Shown here: positions 50,518 to 60,066 of the stretch, in pieces
Layout of the letters: the number at the start of each line of letters is the position of its first letter
How positions within the stretch are numbered: the first letter of the stretch is position 1
Assembly: GCF_029892095.1 (NCBI RefSeq)
Contig: NZ_JARZAE010000004.1
Span: 5,642,001 to 5,706,000, forward strand
Direction: 5' to 3'
Source of the DNA: Kitasatospora sp. MAP12-44
GTDB lineage: Bacteria > Actinomycetota > Actinomycetes > Streptomycetales > Streptomycetaceae
Length of the DNA stretch: 64,000 nt
Translations under genes and position numbers: made by a program
Notes under the pieces: generated by a model
Told to the model about the DNA's origin: nothing
The model's input: only the letters and a program-made list of their open reading frames with translations
The model's database searches: none

Positions 50518-52941
50518 GTGACCCCCACCGACACCCCGGAACCCGTGGACCACGCCGCGGCCCGCGCCGAACTGCTCGCCCGGCCCGGCCTGGTCGGCGC
50601 CGCCCGCCGAGCCGCGCTGGCGGAGCTGACGGACCAGTGGCTCGGCTCGCTGCTGGCCGCGGCCGACCCGCCGCCGGGCGTCGCCCTGGTCGCCGTCGGC
50701 GGGTACGGGCGCGGCGAGCTCTCCCCACGCAGCGACCTCGACCTCCTGCTGCTGCACGACGGCGCCGAGGTCGGCGCGCTCGCCGAGCGGCTCTGGTACC
50801 CGGTCTGGGACAGCGGCGTGGCGCTCGACCACGCGGTCCGCAGCCTCGCCGAGGCCCGCGCGGTGGCCGCCGCCGACCTCAAGACCCAGCTCGGCCTGCT
50901 GAACGTCCGGCATGTCGCCGGGGACGCCGAACTCACCGCCTCGCTGCGCTCCGCGATACTGGCCGACTGGCGCTCCGGCGCCGCCCGCAGGCTGCCCGAG
51001 CTGCGTGAGCTGGGGCGCGGCCGGACCGAGCGGCACGGCGAACTGGCGTTCCTGCTCGAGCCCGACCTCAAGGAGGCCCGCGGCGGCCTGCGGGACGCGG
51101 TGGCGCTGGACGCGATCGCCGCCTCCTGGCTGGCCGACGCACCGCGCGATGGCCTGGCCGCCGCCGTCGAGCGGCTCAGCGACGTGCGCGACGCGCTGCA
51201 CCTGGCCACTGGTCGGGCCACCGAGCGGCTCTCGCTGCAGGACCAGGACCAGGTGGCCGCCGCGCTCGGGGTGCTGGACGCGGACACCCTGCTGCGCCAG
51301 ATCTACGAGGCCGCGCGGACCATCTCCTATGCGGGCGACGTGACCTGGCGGTCCGTCGAACGGGTGCTGGCGGCGCGCTCGGCCAAGGGCCGGCGACCGT
51401 TCGCCTTCGCGTTCGGCGGCTCCGGGCGGGCGGCCGGCGCGGCGGCCCGCGGCGCCGTCCCGCGCCGGCCGCTGGCCGACGGCGTGGTCGAGCAGGACGG
51501 CGAGGCGGTGCTCGCGCAGAGCGCGCGGCCGCAAGCCGACCCGGTGCTCGTGCTGCGGGTGGCCGCGGCGGCCGCGCAGGAGGGCCTGGTCATCGGCCAT
51601 GCCACGGTCCGCCGGCTGGCCGCCGAGAGCAGGCCGCTGCCGGTGCCCTGGCCGGACGAGGCACGCGAGCAGCTGATCACCCTGCTGGGGGCGGGCGAGT
51701 CCGGGCTGCCGGTCTGGGAGGCGCTGGAGGCCGAGGGGCTGATCACCCGACTGCTGCCGGACTGGGAGCGGGTGCGCTGCCGGCCGCAGCGCAACGCCGT
51801 GCACACCTGGACGGTGGACCGGCACCTGGTGGAGACGGCGGCCCGGGCGGCCGCGATGACCCGCCGGGTGGCCCGCCCGGACCTGCTGCTGGTCGCCGCC
51901 CTGCTGCACGACCTGGGCAAGGGCTGGCCCGGTGACCACAGCGAGGCGGGCGAGGTGATCGTGCGCGATGTGGCCGCCCGGATGGGCTTCGACCAGGACG
52001 ACACCGAGAGCCTGGCGCTGCTGGTCCGCCACCACCTGACGCTGGTGGAGACGGCCACCCGGCGCGATCCGGACGATCCGGCGACCGTCGACCTGATCGC
52101 CAAGACGGTCGGGACGGTCCAGCACCTGGAGCTGCTGCACGCCCTCACCGAGGCCGACGCCACCGCGACCGGCCCGGCCGCCTGGAGCAGTTGGCGGGCC
52201 TCGCTGGTCGCCGGCCTGGTCCAGCGGGTGGCCGCGGTGCTGGCCGGCGACCCGGTGCTGCCGTCCGTCACCGCCCCGAGCGTCGACGACGAGCGGCTCG
52301 CCATCGAGGCGGCCAGGACCGCGGGCCCGGCGCTGTCGCTGCGCGCCTCGCACGACTTTCCCGCGCTGCCCGCCGAGCCGATGGGCGTGCACCTGGACCT
52401 CGCCATCCCGGACCGCCCCGGGCTGCTCGGCACGATGGCGGGGGTGCTCGCCCTGCACCGGCTGACCGTGCGCTCGCTGCACCTGCGCGAGCTCGACCCG
52501 ATCGGCGCCGGTCCTGTGCTGCTGCTGTCCTGGACGGTCGCCGCCGAGTACGGCGAGCTCCCCGAGGCCGCCCGGCTGCGGACCGACCTGCGCCGCGCGC
52601 TGGACGGCTCGCTGGACGTGACCCGCCGGCTCGCCGAGCGCGACGCCGCCGCCCCGCGCCGGCGCGGCATCTCCACCCCGCCCCCGGTGGTCGCGGTCGC
52701 CCCGGGCGGCGCCTCGGCCTCGGCGACCGTCCTGGAGGTCCGCGCCCACGACGCCCCCGGCCTGCTGCACCGGATCGGCCGCGCGCTGGACGAGGCCGGC
52801 GTCCGGGTCCGTACCGCGCACGTCTCCACCCTGGGCGCGGACGCCGTCGACGCCTTCTACCTGACCGACCCGGGCGGCCGCCCGCTGGCCGCCGAGCACG
52901 CCCGCGAAGTGGCCGCGACGGTGCAGCGGGCACTGGCCTGA
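50518..52941 (+). CDS. glnD: PII nucleotidyltransferase (GlnD)
   Basis: A 807-residue GlnD. Domains: nucleotidyltransferase (VGGYGRGELSPRSDLD, 60-75), an HD domain (LLHDLGKGWPGDHSEAG, about 460-475) and two C-terminal ACT domains (HLDLAIPDRPGLLG and LEVRAHDAPGLLHRIG), which sense glutamine. In actinobacteria it adenylylates GlnK at Y51. GTG 50518 has GGAGAG about 8 nt before it. Confidence 0.95.
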   Translation: MTPTDTPEPVDHAAARAELLARPGLVGAARRAALAELTDQWLGSLLAAADPPPGVALVAVGGYGRGELSPRSDLDLLLLHDGAEVGALAERLWYPVWDSGVALDHAVRSLAEARAVAAADLKTQLGLLNVRHVAGDAELTASLRSAILADWRSGAARRLPELRELGRGRTERHGELAFLLEPDLKEARGGLRDAVALDAIAASWLADAPRDGLAAAVERLSDVRDALHLATGRATERLSLQDQDQVAAALGVLDADTLLRQIYEAARTISYAGDVTWRSVERVLAARSAKGRRPFAFAFGGSGRAAGAAARGAVPRRPLADGVVEQDGEAVLAQSARPQADPVLVLRVAAAAAQEGLVIGHATVRRLAAESRPLPVPWPDEAREQLITLLGAGESGLPVWEALEAEGLITRLLPDWERVRCRPQRNAVHTWTVDRHLVETAARAAAMTRRVARPDLLLVAALLHDLGKGWPGDHSEAGEVIVRDVAARMGFDQDDTESLALLVRHHLTLVETATRRDPDDPATVDLIAKTVGTVQHLELLHALTEADATATGPAAWSSWRASLVAGLVQRVAAVLAGDPVLPSVTAPSVDDERLAIEAARTAGPALSLRASHDFPALPAEPMGVHLDLAIPDRPGLLGTMAGVLALHRLTVRSLHLRELDPIGAGPVLLLSWTVAAEYGELPEAARLRTDLRRALDGSLDVTRRLAERDAAAPRRRGISTPPPVVAVAPGGASASATVLEVRAHDAPGLLHRIGRALDEAGVRVRTAHVSTLGADAVDAFYLTDPGGRPLAAEHAREVAATVQRALA

Positions 52942-53041
52942 GCACTGGGCCGACCGGAGTGGAGACCGTACCTGGGGCGGCCGGATACCCTGGGGGCGAC
53001 GACCGTACTCATACCGATGCCGCAAGGGACCCGCGACCGAC

Positions 53042-54601
<1,560 letters not shown>

Positions 54602-54612
54602 TCCTGTTCACC

Positions 54613-54650
54613 CCGACGGCCCGTCATCCCCCGCGATGGCGGGCCGTCGG
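54613..54650 (+). terminator. Hairpin after ffh
   Basis: CCGACGGCCCG (54613-54623) pairs with CGGGCCGTCGG (54640-54650), 12 nt past the stop. Confidence 0.7.
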
Positions 54651-54672
54651 CATGCCCGATGATGTCCGGATG

Positions 54673-55200
54673 ATGCGAGTGACGATCCGAGCCCCGCGGT
54701 CCTCCGACATCGGCCCGTACGCCGAGGCCGTACGACGCTCCGCGGAGCACATCGGCCGGTGGAACCCGGTGGAGCCGGACGGACTGGTCGAGCTGCTGCA
54801 GCATCAGGGGCCCGCACTGCGCAGCTTCCTGGTGATCGACCGGGCGAGCGGGGGACTGGCCGGCAAGTGCAACGTGGCCAACATCGTGATGGGCCGCTTC
54901 TGCAACGGCGCGCTCGGCTACGACAGTTACGTGCCGTTCAACGGGACGGGCCGGATGACCGAGGGCATGCGTCTTGTGGTGGACCGCTGCTTCGCCGACC
55001 AGACGGCCGGCGGGCTCGGGCTGCACCGCCTGGAGATCAACGTGCAGCCGGACAACGAGCGCTCGATCGCGCTGGCCCGCCGGCTGGGCTTCCGCCACGA
55101 GGGCTTCACCCCGCGGATGCTCTACCTGGCCGGTGCCTGGCGCGACCACGAGCGCTTCGCGCTCACCAGCGAGGAGTGGACCCCGCTGGACACGCCCTAG
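54673..55200 (+). CDS. GNAT acetyltransferase, RimJ/RimL type
   Basis: A 175-residue GNAT N-acetyltransferase. The start VTIRAPRSSDIGPYAEAV, the core GALGYDSYVPFNGTGRMTEGM and the acetyl-CoA motif NVQPDNERSIALARRLGF match RimJ/RimL ribosomal-protein or amino-sugar acetyltransferases; the substrate is unknown. ATG 54673 is preferred on homology and because TGATGT stands 7 nt upstream; ATG 54652 is also in frame but directly abuts the ffh terminator. Confidence 0.85.
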   Translation: MRVTIRAPRSSDIGPYAEAVRRSAEHIGRWNPVEPDGLVELLQHQGPALRSFLVIDRASGGLAGKCNVANIVMGRFCNGALGYDSYVPFNGTGRMTEGMRLVVDRCFADQTAGGLGLHRLEINVQPDNERSIALARRLGFRHEGFTPRMLYLAGAWRDHERFALTSEEWTPLDTP

Positions 55201-55203
55201 GGC

Positions 55204-56004
55204 CTAGCGCGGCTTCTCCGCCACCACGTAGCGGAAGACGTTGGCCATCCGCACCGAGCCGTCCGTGCGGCCGAACGGGTGGAGCGCCTCGACCAGTTCC
55301 TTGGTCACCAGCGGCTCACCGGAGTACTCCACCGCCGCGTCGAACAGGCCGGTGGAGAGCAGGCCGCGCACCGCGCTGTCCAGGTCCGGGTAGGCGAACG
55401 GGCAGCTCACCCGGCCGCTGCCGGCCGGCCGCAGCCCGGCCGCGGCCAGCAGCGCCTCCAGCGCGCCCGGGGCGCTGAGCGCGAACGGGTCCCGGTGCGG
55501 CAGCGGCGCGCTGCGGCGGTGCGCCACGTCCAGCACGGCCGCGCTCTCGCAGCGCTCGGCGGGGCCCCAGCCGGCCAGCACCACGTGCCCGCCGGGCAGC
55601 GTCAGCCCGGCCGCGACCTCGACCAGCCGCTGCGGGTCCGCGGACCGGTGCAACTGCTCGAAGACGGTGACCAGCGAGTGGGCCGTCCGGGGCAGATCCG
55701 GATCGCTGAGCTCGCGGGCGGCGTCCGCCAGCACCCGTAGTCGGCGACCGCGGGCCAGCTCGCGCAGCTCGGCGGCCGGCTCCAGGCCGGTCACCTGGGC
55801 GCCGTGGGCGGCGGCCAGCAGCAGCGCCAGCCCGGAGCGGCAGCCGAGACCCAGCACGCTGCTGGCCGGCCCGACCTCCAACCGCTGGTAGACCGCCTCG
55901 TAGAGCGGCACGAGCATGCGCTCCTGGATCTCGGCCCAGTCACGCGCCCGCGTGCCCCTGCCGGCCTGCTCCGACCTTGTCGCCGTGCCTTGCGCTGAAG
56001 CCAT
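55204..56004 (-). CDS. Class I SAM-dependent methyltransferase
   Basis: A 266-residue methyltransferase. SAM motif I reads SSVLGLGCRSGLALLLAA, followed by VTGLEPAAELRELARGR; the VFEQLHRSADPQRLVEVA and GGHVVLAGWG segments complete the Rossmann core. A small C-terminal segment carries FAYPDLDSAVRGLLSTG, the SnoaL/UbiE-like end seen in methyltransferases of secondary metabolism. ATG 56004 has GGGAGG seven bases upstream. Convergent with the GNAT gene (stops 4 bp apart) and divergent from proS. Confidence 0.88.
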   Translation of the reverse strand: MASAQGTATRSEQAGRGTRARDWAEIQERMLVPLYEAVYQRLEVGPASSVLGLGCRSGLALLLAAAHGAQVTGLEPAAELRELARGRRLRVLADAARELSDPDLPRTAHSLVTVFEQLHRSADPQRLVEVAAGLTLPGGHVVLAGWGPAERCESAAVLDVAHRRSAPLPHRDPFALSAPGALEALLAAAGLRPAGSGRVSCPFAYPDLDSAVRGLLSTGLFDAAVEYSGEPLVTKELVEALHPFGRTDGSVRMANVFRYVVAEKPR

Positions 56005-56207
56005 GCTGCGGCCTCCCATCCGGTCCGTGGACGTGCTGCGAATGCTCCCCCCAACTGTCCCGCCCCGCATCCAGCGAACAGCGGCCCGGGCGCGGCGTCC
56101 AGAGGGGTGCACGGAGGTATCCGGATACGCCAGTCGTGCGCCCCTCGCGCTCTCCTCGAGCGCTGCCGATTCACGGTCGGTCGGCCGCGCACCGTACCCT
56201 TCGCACC

Positions 56208-57620
56208 ATGGCAAAGGCTCCCGTGCTCACCCCCCAGGCCGAAGACTTCCCGCGCTGGTACCAGGACCTGATCAACAAGGCCGAACTGGCCGACAACGGT
56301 CCGGTTCGCGGCACCATGGTCATCCGACCGTACGCGTACGCGCTCTGGGAGCGGATGCAGCAGGATCTGGACGCGCGGATCAAGAAGGCCGGCGCGCAGA
56401 ACGCCTACTTCCCGATGTTCATCCCGCAGTCCTACCTGACCAAGGAGGCGGAGCACGTCGAGGGCTTCGCCCCCGAGCTCGCGGTGGTCACCCACGGCGG
56501 CGGCAAGGAGCTCGAGGAGCCGATCGTCGTCCGCCCCACCTCCGAGACGATCATCAACGAGTACTTCTCCAAGTGGGTGCAGAGCCACCGCGACCTGCCG
56601 CTGCTGATCAACCAGTGGGCCAACGTGGTCCGCTGGGAGCTGCGCCCGCGGACCTTCCTGCGCACCACCGAGTTCCTCTGGCAGGAGGGCCACACCGCGC
56701 ACGCCAGCTACGAGGAGGCGCGCGCCTACGCCTCGCGGATCCACACCGACGTCTACGCCGACTTCATGATCAACGTACTGGGCATCGACGTGGTGCTCGG
56801 CCGCAAGACGGCCAAGGAGCGCTTCGCCGGGGCCATCAACACCCTCACCCTCGAGGGCATGATGGGCGACGGCAAGGCCCTGCAGCTGGGCACCGCCCAC
56901 GAGCTGGGCCAGAACTTCGCCAAGGCCTTCAACACCACGTACCAGCTGCAGGGCGCCGAGCGTGAGTACGTCTGGCAGACCTCCTGGGGTGTCACCACCC
57001 GGATGGTCGGCGGCCTGATCATGTCGCACGGCGACGACAACGGACTGCGGGTCCCGCCGCGGCTGGCAGCCGTGCAGGCCGTCGTGCTGGCCATCAAGGG
57101 CGACGAGGCGGTGCTGGCCAAGGTGCGCGAGATCGGCGCCCAGCTGGAGGCCGTCGGCATCCGGGTGGTGGTCGACGACCGCACCGACACCCCGTTCGGG
57201 CGGCGCGCGGTGGACTGGGAGCTCAAGGGCGTCCCGCTGCGGATCGAGGTCGGCCCGCGCGACCTGGAGGCCGGCACCGCGATGCTGGCCCGGCGGATCC
57301 CCGGCGGCAAGGAGCCGGTGGCGGTGGACGGCCTGGCCGCCCTGCTGCCCGGCATCCTGGAGGAGGACCAGGCGCTGCTGCTGCGGCAGTCCCGCGAGCG
57401 CCGCGAGGCCCGTACGGTGGACGTCGCCGACATTTCGGAGGCCGTCGAGGCCGCCGCCAACGGCTGGGGCCGGATCTCCTGGGACGCGCTCGGTCCGCAC
57501 GGCGAGGCCAAGCTTGCCGAACAGGGTGTTTCGGTGCGCTGCATCATTGCCGCCGATGGTTCGGTTCCGCTCGCGGATGACCAGCCGGGAAATATCGCGA
57601 TCGTTGCCCGCGCATACTGA
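56208..57620 (+). CDS. proS: Prolyl-tRNA synthetase, eukaryote/archaeal-like (type 3)
   Basis: A 470-residue class II synthetase without the 180-residue YbaK editing insertion of ordinary bacterial ProRS. Motif 2 (RWELRPRTFLRTTEFLWQEGH) and motif 3 (GLIMSHGDDNGLRVPPRLA) have the eukaryote/archaeal form, and the C-terminal extension CIIAADGSVPLADDQPGNIAIVARAY is typical. Only type-3 motifs are seen. TACCCT (56195-56200) is 7 nt before the ATG: probably leaderless. S. coelicolor, as I recall, has its proS elsewhere and of bacterial type, so this could be a second, resistant-type copy. Confidence 0.93.
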   Translation: MAKAPVLTPQAEDFPRWYQDLINKAELADNGPVRGTMVIRPYAYALWERMQQDLDARIKKAGAQNAYFPMFIPQSYLTKEAEHVEGFAPELAVVTHGGGKELEEPIVVRPTSETIINEYFSKWVQSHRDLPLLINQWANVVRWELRPRTFLRTTEFLWQEGHTAHASYEEARAYASRIHTDVYADFMINVLGIDVVLGRKTAKERFAGAINTLTLEGMMGDGKALQLGTAHELGQNFAKAFNTTYQLQGAEREYVWQTSWGVTTRMVGGLIMSHGDDNGLRVPPRLAAVQAVVLAIKGDEAVLAKVREIGAQLEAVGIRVVVDDRTDTPFGRRAVDWELKGVPLRIEVGPRDLEAGTAMLARRIPGGKEPVAVDGLAALLPGILEEDQALLLRQSRERREARTVDVADISEAVEAAANGWGRISWDALGPHGEAKLAEQGVSVRCIIAADGSVPLADDQPGNIAIVARAY

Positions 57621-57823
57621 GTAACCACTGGGTGACGCTGTCTCGTCTACTGACCAGTCAACTCCCGGTCGGCGTGAACTAGCGGTACGGTAAACGGCCC
57701 GTGGCCCTGTCAAGTTGACCGGGTCCCGGGCCGTACGCCTTGGAGCGGTCAATTCGCCGTGCCCCGGGAACGGCGGTCCCCGGCGAGGATCGACGGGTTC
57801 AGACGACATTGAGGGGGTTGGCC
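57621..57823. other. Intergenic region downstream of proS with inverted repeats
   Basis: Contains CGGCCCG (near 57693) facing CGGGCCG (near 57728) and a GTCAA-G-TTGAC palindrome between them, either a terminator for proS or an operator. No coding frame is convincing in this part. Confidence 0.4.
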
Positions 57824-57946
57824 TTGCGTCAGATTCCACGCGTTCAAGAACGGCACTGTCACAAAGAACTGAGCGCTCGCTGGGAATTCCCAGTAAGTGC
57901 CCAAGGATGGAACACCCGCACTCTCTCCCTCGTTGGCATAGCGTGA
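57824..57946 (+). CDS. Putative 40-aa leader ORF coupled to the SprT-like gene
   Basis: TTG 57824 lies 6 nt after GAGGGGG. The 40-codon frame ends TGA at 57944-57946, overlapping the GTG start of the next gene by 4 bases (GTGA), the hallmark of translational coupling. The peptide is basic (RQIPRVQERHCHKELSARW) and resembles nothing I know. It spans the 14-bp palindrome at 57880-57893. Could also be a chance frame. Confidence 0.3.
   Translation: MRQIPRVQERHCHKELSARWEFPVSAQGWNTRTLSLVGIA
57880..57893. promoter_or_regulatory. 14-bp perfect palindrome
   Basis: CTGGGAATTCCCAG is its own reverse complement and contains a GAATTC. It lies 50 nt upstream of the SprT-like gene in a comparatively AT-balanced stretch; a possible operator. 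Confidence 0.4.
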
Positions 57947-58524
57947 GCACGACACAGCCCCTCGTCCTCGCGGCCGAACTGGCCGCCGCCTGGAGTGACA
58001 TCCAGGCCTACCACCACGACCTGCCCGACCTCGCCTCGCCCGAGGCGCTGATCGGCGAGTCGTCCTCGGCCTGCGGCACCCAGCTCGGCTTCGAGCGGCT
58101 GCTGCACGAGGCCGCCCACGGTCTGGCCGCCGCCCGCGACATCCGGGACACCTCCCGGGCCGGGCGCTACCACAACCGCCGATTCCTACTGCTGGCCTCC
58201 GAGCTCGGCCTGGCGCACCCGGTGGAACCGCACGCCAGCAGCGGCTTCTCGCAGGTGACCATGCTCGCCGAGACCCAGGAGCGCTACGCCGCGACCATCG
58301 AGCGCCTGGAGCTCGCCCTGGGAGCCCACCAGCAGGCCGTGACCGGGGATGGCGGCGTGCTGCGCGCCTTCCGCGGACCGGCCGGCCGGCACGGTTCCTC
58401 GGGCGGCGGCGTCCGGGTCAAGGCCGTCTGCGGCTGCGGCCGCAACGTCCGGGTCGTGCCGTCGGTGCTCGCACAGGCCTCGATCGTGTGCGGCGCCTGC
58501 ATGCAGCCGTTCAAGATCACCTGA
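57943..58524 (+). CDS. SprT-like metallopeptidase-fold protein with C-terminal zinc ribbon
   Basis: A 193-residue protein. The zinc-protease motif HEAAH is at 55-59 and the third ligand candidate is in RYHNRRF (H77); the helix LHEAAHGLAAARDIRDTSRAGRYHN matches SprT-like proteins. Residues 163-186 carry CGC and CGAC (C163, C165, C183, C186), probably a zinc ribbon. SprT/Spartan relatives act on DNA-protein crosslinks; here the role is unknown. GTG 57943 is set by the family pattern; ATG 57907 is an in-frame alternative. Inserted between proS and rpsP. Confidence 0.75.
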   Translation: MSTTQPLVLAAELAAAWSDIQAYHHDLPDLASPEALIGESSSACGTQLGFERLLHEAAHGLAAARDIRDTSRAGRYHNRRFLLLASELGLAHPVEPHASSGFSQVTMLAETQERYAATIERLELALGAHQQAVTGDGGVLRAFRGPAGRHGSSGGGVRVKAVCGCGRNVRVVPSVLAQASIVCGACMQPFKIT

Positions 58525-58539
58525 TGGCGCACTCCCTGG

Positions 58540-58556
58540 CCGGGGCACTGCCCCGG
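58540..58556 (+). terminator. Hairpin after the SprT-like gene
   Basis: CCGGGGC-ACT-GCCCCGG, 16 nt past the stop, ahead of the rpsP promoter region; a CACAAT hexamer at about 58581-58586 may be the rpsP -10. Confidence 0.6.
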
Positions 58557-58719
58557 TCGGGGAAGACGCGCGTCGTGTGGCACAATCGATAGCTGATACC
58601 CGGCAGCCGAGCAGGACCCCTCTCTCCTACGGCTGGCGTGTCATTCGAACGGCTGACCCCGCAACCCCACGCGGGAGCGCGGCCGCTCACCCACGTCAAC
58701 TCCAGGAGAACCCACTCCC

Positions 58720-59145
58720 GTGGCAGTCAAGATCAAGCTCAAGCGTCTCGGTAAGATCCGCGCTCCTCACTACCGCATCGTCATCGCCGACTCGCGCACC
58801 AAGCGCGACGGCCGTGCGATCGAGGAGATCGGCATCTACCAGCCGACGTACAACCCCTCGAAGATCGAGGTCGACACCGACCGCGCCCAGTACTGGCTGT
58901 CCGTCGGCGCCCAGCCGACCGAGCCCGTGCTCGCGATCCTCAAGCTGACCGGTGACTGGCAGAAGTTCAAGGGCCTGCCCGCCCCGGCGCCGCTGCTCGT
59001 CGCCGAGCCCAAGGTCGAGGACTTCTCGCACCTCTTCGCGAAGGCCGTTGCGGGCTTCGAGGACAGCACCACCGGTGTTGCCATCACCCCGAAGGCCAAG
59101 AAGTCGGACAAGGTCGAGGCTGACGCCGAGACCACCGAGGCCTGA
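58720..59145 (+). CDS. rpsP: 30S ribosomal protein bS16
   Basis: A 141-residue bS16. The core AVKIKLKRLGKIRAPHYRIVIADSR is followed by an actinobacterial extension ending in acidic Lys/Glu/Thr sequence. GTG 58720 has AGGAGA ten bases upstream. The leader of about 130 nt is long. khpA follows 2 nt after the stop. Confidence 0.97.
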   Translation: MAVKIKLKRLGKIRAPHYRIVIADSRTKRDGRAIEEIGIYQPTYNPSKIEVDTDRAQYWLSVGAQPTEPVLAILKLTGDWQKFKGLPAPAPLLVAEPKVEDFSHLFAKAVAGFEDSTTGVAITPKAKKSDKVEADAETTEA

Positions 59146-59147
59146 TC

Positions 59148-59387
59148 GTGATCGAGGACGCCCTGGACCATCTGGTGAAGGGCATCGTCGAGCACCCCGA
59201 CGAGGTGCAGGTGCGCTCGCGCAACCTGCGCCGGGGTAACACGATCGAGGTTCGGGTCCACCCCGATGACCTCGGCAAGGTGATCGGTCGGGGCGGCCGG
59301 ACCGCGCGCGCTCTGCGCACTGTGGTCGGTGCCCTCGGCGGACGCAACGTCCGCGTCGACCTGGTCGATGCGGACAGCATCCGCTGA
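59148..59387 (+). CDS. khpA: KH-domain RNA-binding protein KhpA
   Basis: A 79-residue single KH-domain protein. The GxxG loop lies in GKVIGRGGRTARALR; the start MIEDALDHLVKGIVEHPDEV is typical. KhpA pairs with KhpB/EloR in Gram-positives to control division and RNA levels. GTG 59148, 2 nt after rpsP, so translation is coupled. A strong terminator follows. Confidence 0.95.
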   Translation: MIEDALDHLVKGIVEHPDEVQVRSRNLRRGNTIEVRVHPDDLGKVIGRGGRTARALRTVVGALGGRNVRVDLVDADSIR

Positions 59388-59406
59388 CGATCGCCATCGT
59401 CTGCTC

Positions 59407-59452
59407 AGGACCGGCCGGGACGCGTTCACCGCGTCCCGGCCGGTCCTTTTTT
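59407..59452 (+). terminator. Strong intrinsic terminator after khpA
   Basis: Arms 59407-59424 and 59430-59447 pair over 18 bp with loop TTCAC, followed by TTTTTT (59447-59452). It separates rpsP-khpA from rimM-trmD-rplS. Confidence 0.92.
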
Positions 59453-59476
59453 CCCGCTTAACGCCTCGAAGTTCCA

Positions 59477-59503
59477 CTAGAAGTCCTAGAAGTCCTAGAA
59501 GTT
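59477..59503 (+). repeat. Tandem 9-bp repeat containing CTAG before rimM
   Basis: CTAGAAGTC at 59477-59485 and 59486-59494, and CTAGAAGTT at 59495-59503, just before the rimM ribosome site. CTAG is a rare tetranucleotide in streptomycete DNA, so three copies in 27 bp stand out. Confidence 0.8.
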
Positions 59504-59517
59504 CAGGAGTGCTCACC

Positions 59518-60066
59518 GTGCAGCTCGTCGTCGGCCGGATCGGCCGTGCCCACGGGATCAAGGGGGACGTCAGCGTCGAGGTCCGGACGGACGAGCCGGA
59601 GCTCCGGCTCGGCCCGGGTGCGGTGCTGCTCACCGACCCCGCCTCCGCCGGCCCGCTGACCGTCGAGTCGGGCAAGGTGCACAGCGGACGGCTGCTGCTG
59701 CGCTTCGTCGGGGTCGCGGACCGCAACGCCGCCGAGGCGCTGCGCAACACGATGCTGATCGCCGAGGTCGACCCGGAGGAGATGCCGGAGGACCCGGAGG
59801 AGTACTACGACCACCAGCTGATCGGCCTGGACGTCCTGCTGCTGGACGGCACGCCGATCGGCGAGCTGACCGAGGTCGTCCACCTGCCCTACCAGGACCT
59901 GCTCACGGTGGAGCGGCCGGACGGCACCGAGGTGCTGATCCCGTTCGTCTCGCGGATCGTGCCGACCGTCGACCTGGAGAACCAGCGGGTCCTCATCGAC
60001 CCGCCCGGCGGCCTGATCGACCCCGAGAACGCCGAGGATGCCGGGGACGCCGGGAGCTCGGAGTGA
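59518..60066 (+). CDS. rimM: 16S rRNA processing protein RimM
   Basis: A 182-residue RimM. N-terminal VVGRIGRAHGIKGDVSVEV, middle DHQLIGLDVLLLDGTPIGEL and C-terminal PFVSRIVPTVDLENQRVLIDPPGGL (PRC barrel) are diagnostic; it aids 30S maturation via S19. GTG 59518 has AGGAG seven to nine bases upstream. Its end overlaps trmD by 4 nt. Confidence 0.96.
   Translation: MQLVVGRIGRAHGIKGDVSVEVRTDEPELRLGPGAVLLTDPASAGPLTVESGKVHSGRLLLRFVGVADRNAAEALRNTMLIAEVDPEEMPEDPEEYYDHQLIGLDVLLLDGTPIGELTEVVHLPYQDLLTVERPDGTEVLIPFVSRIVPTVDLENQRVLIDPPGGLIDPENAEDAGDAGSSE

Noticed and set aside
57870..57898. Resemblance of the stretch around GGAATTCCCAGTAAGTGC to a conserved segment of eukaryotic 18S rRNA
   Set aside because: The match is short, recalled from memory and driven by the GGAATTCC palindrome; the flanks do not match, so chance is the simplest explanation.
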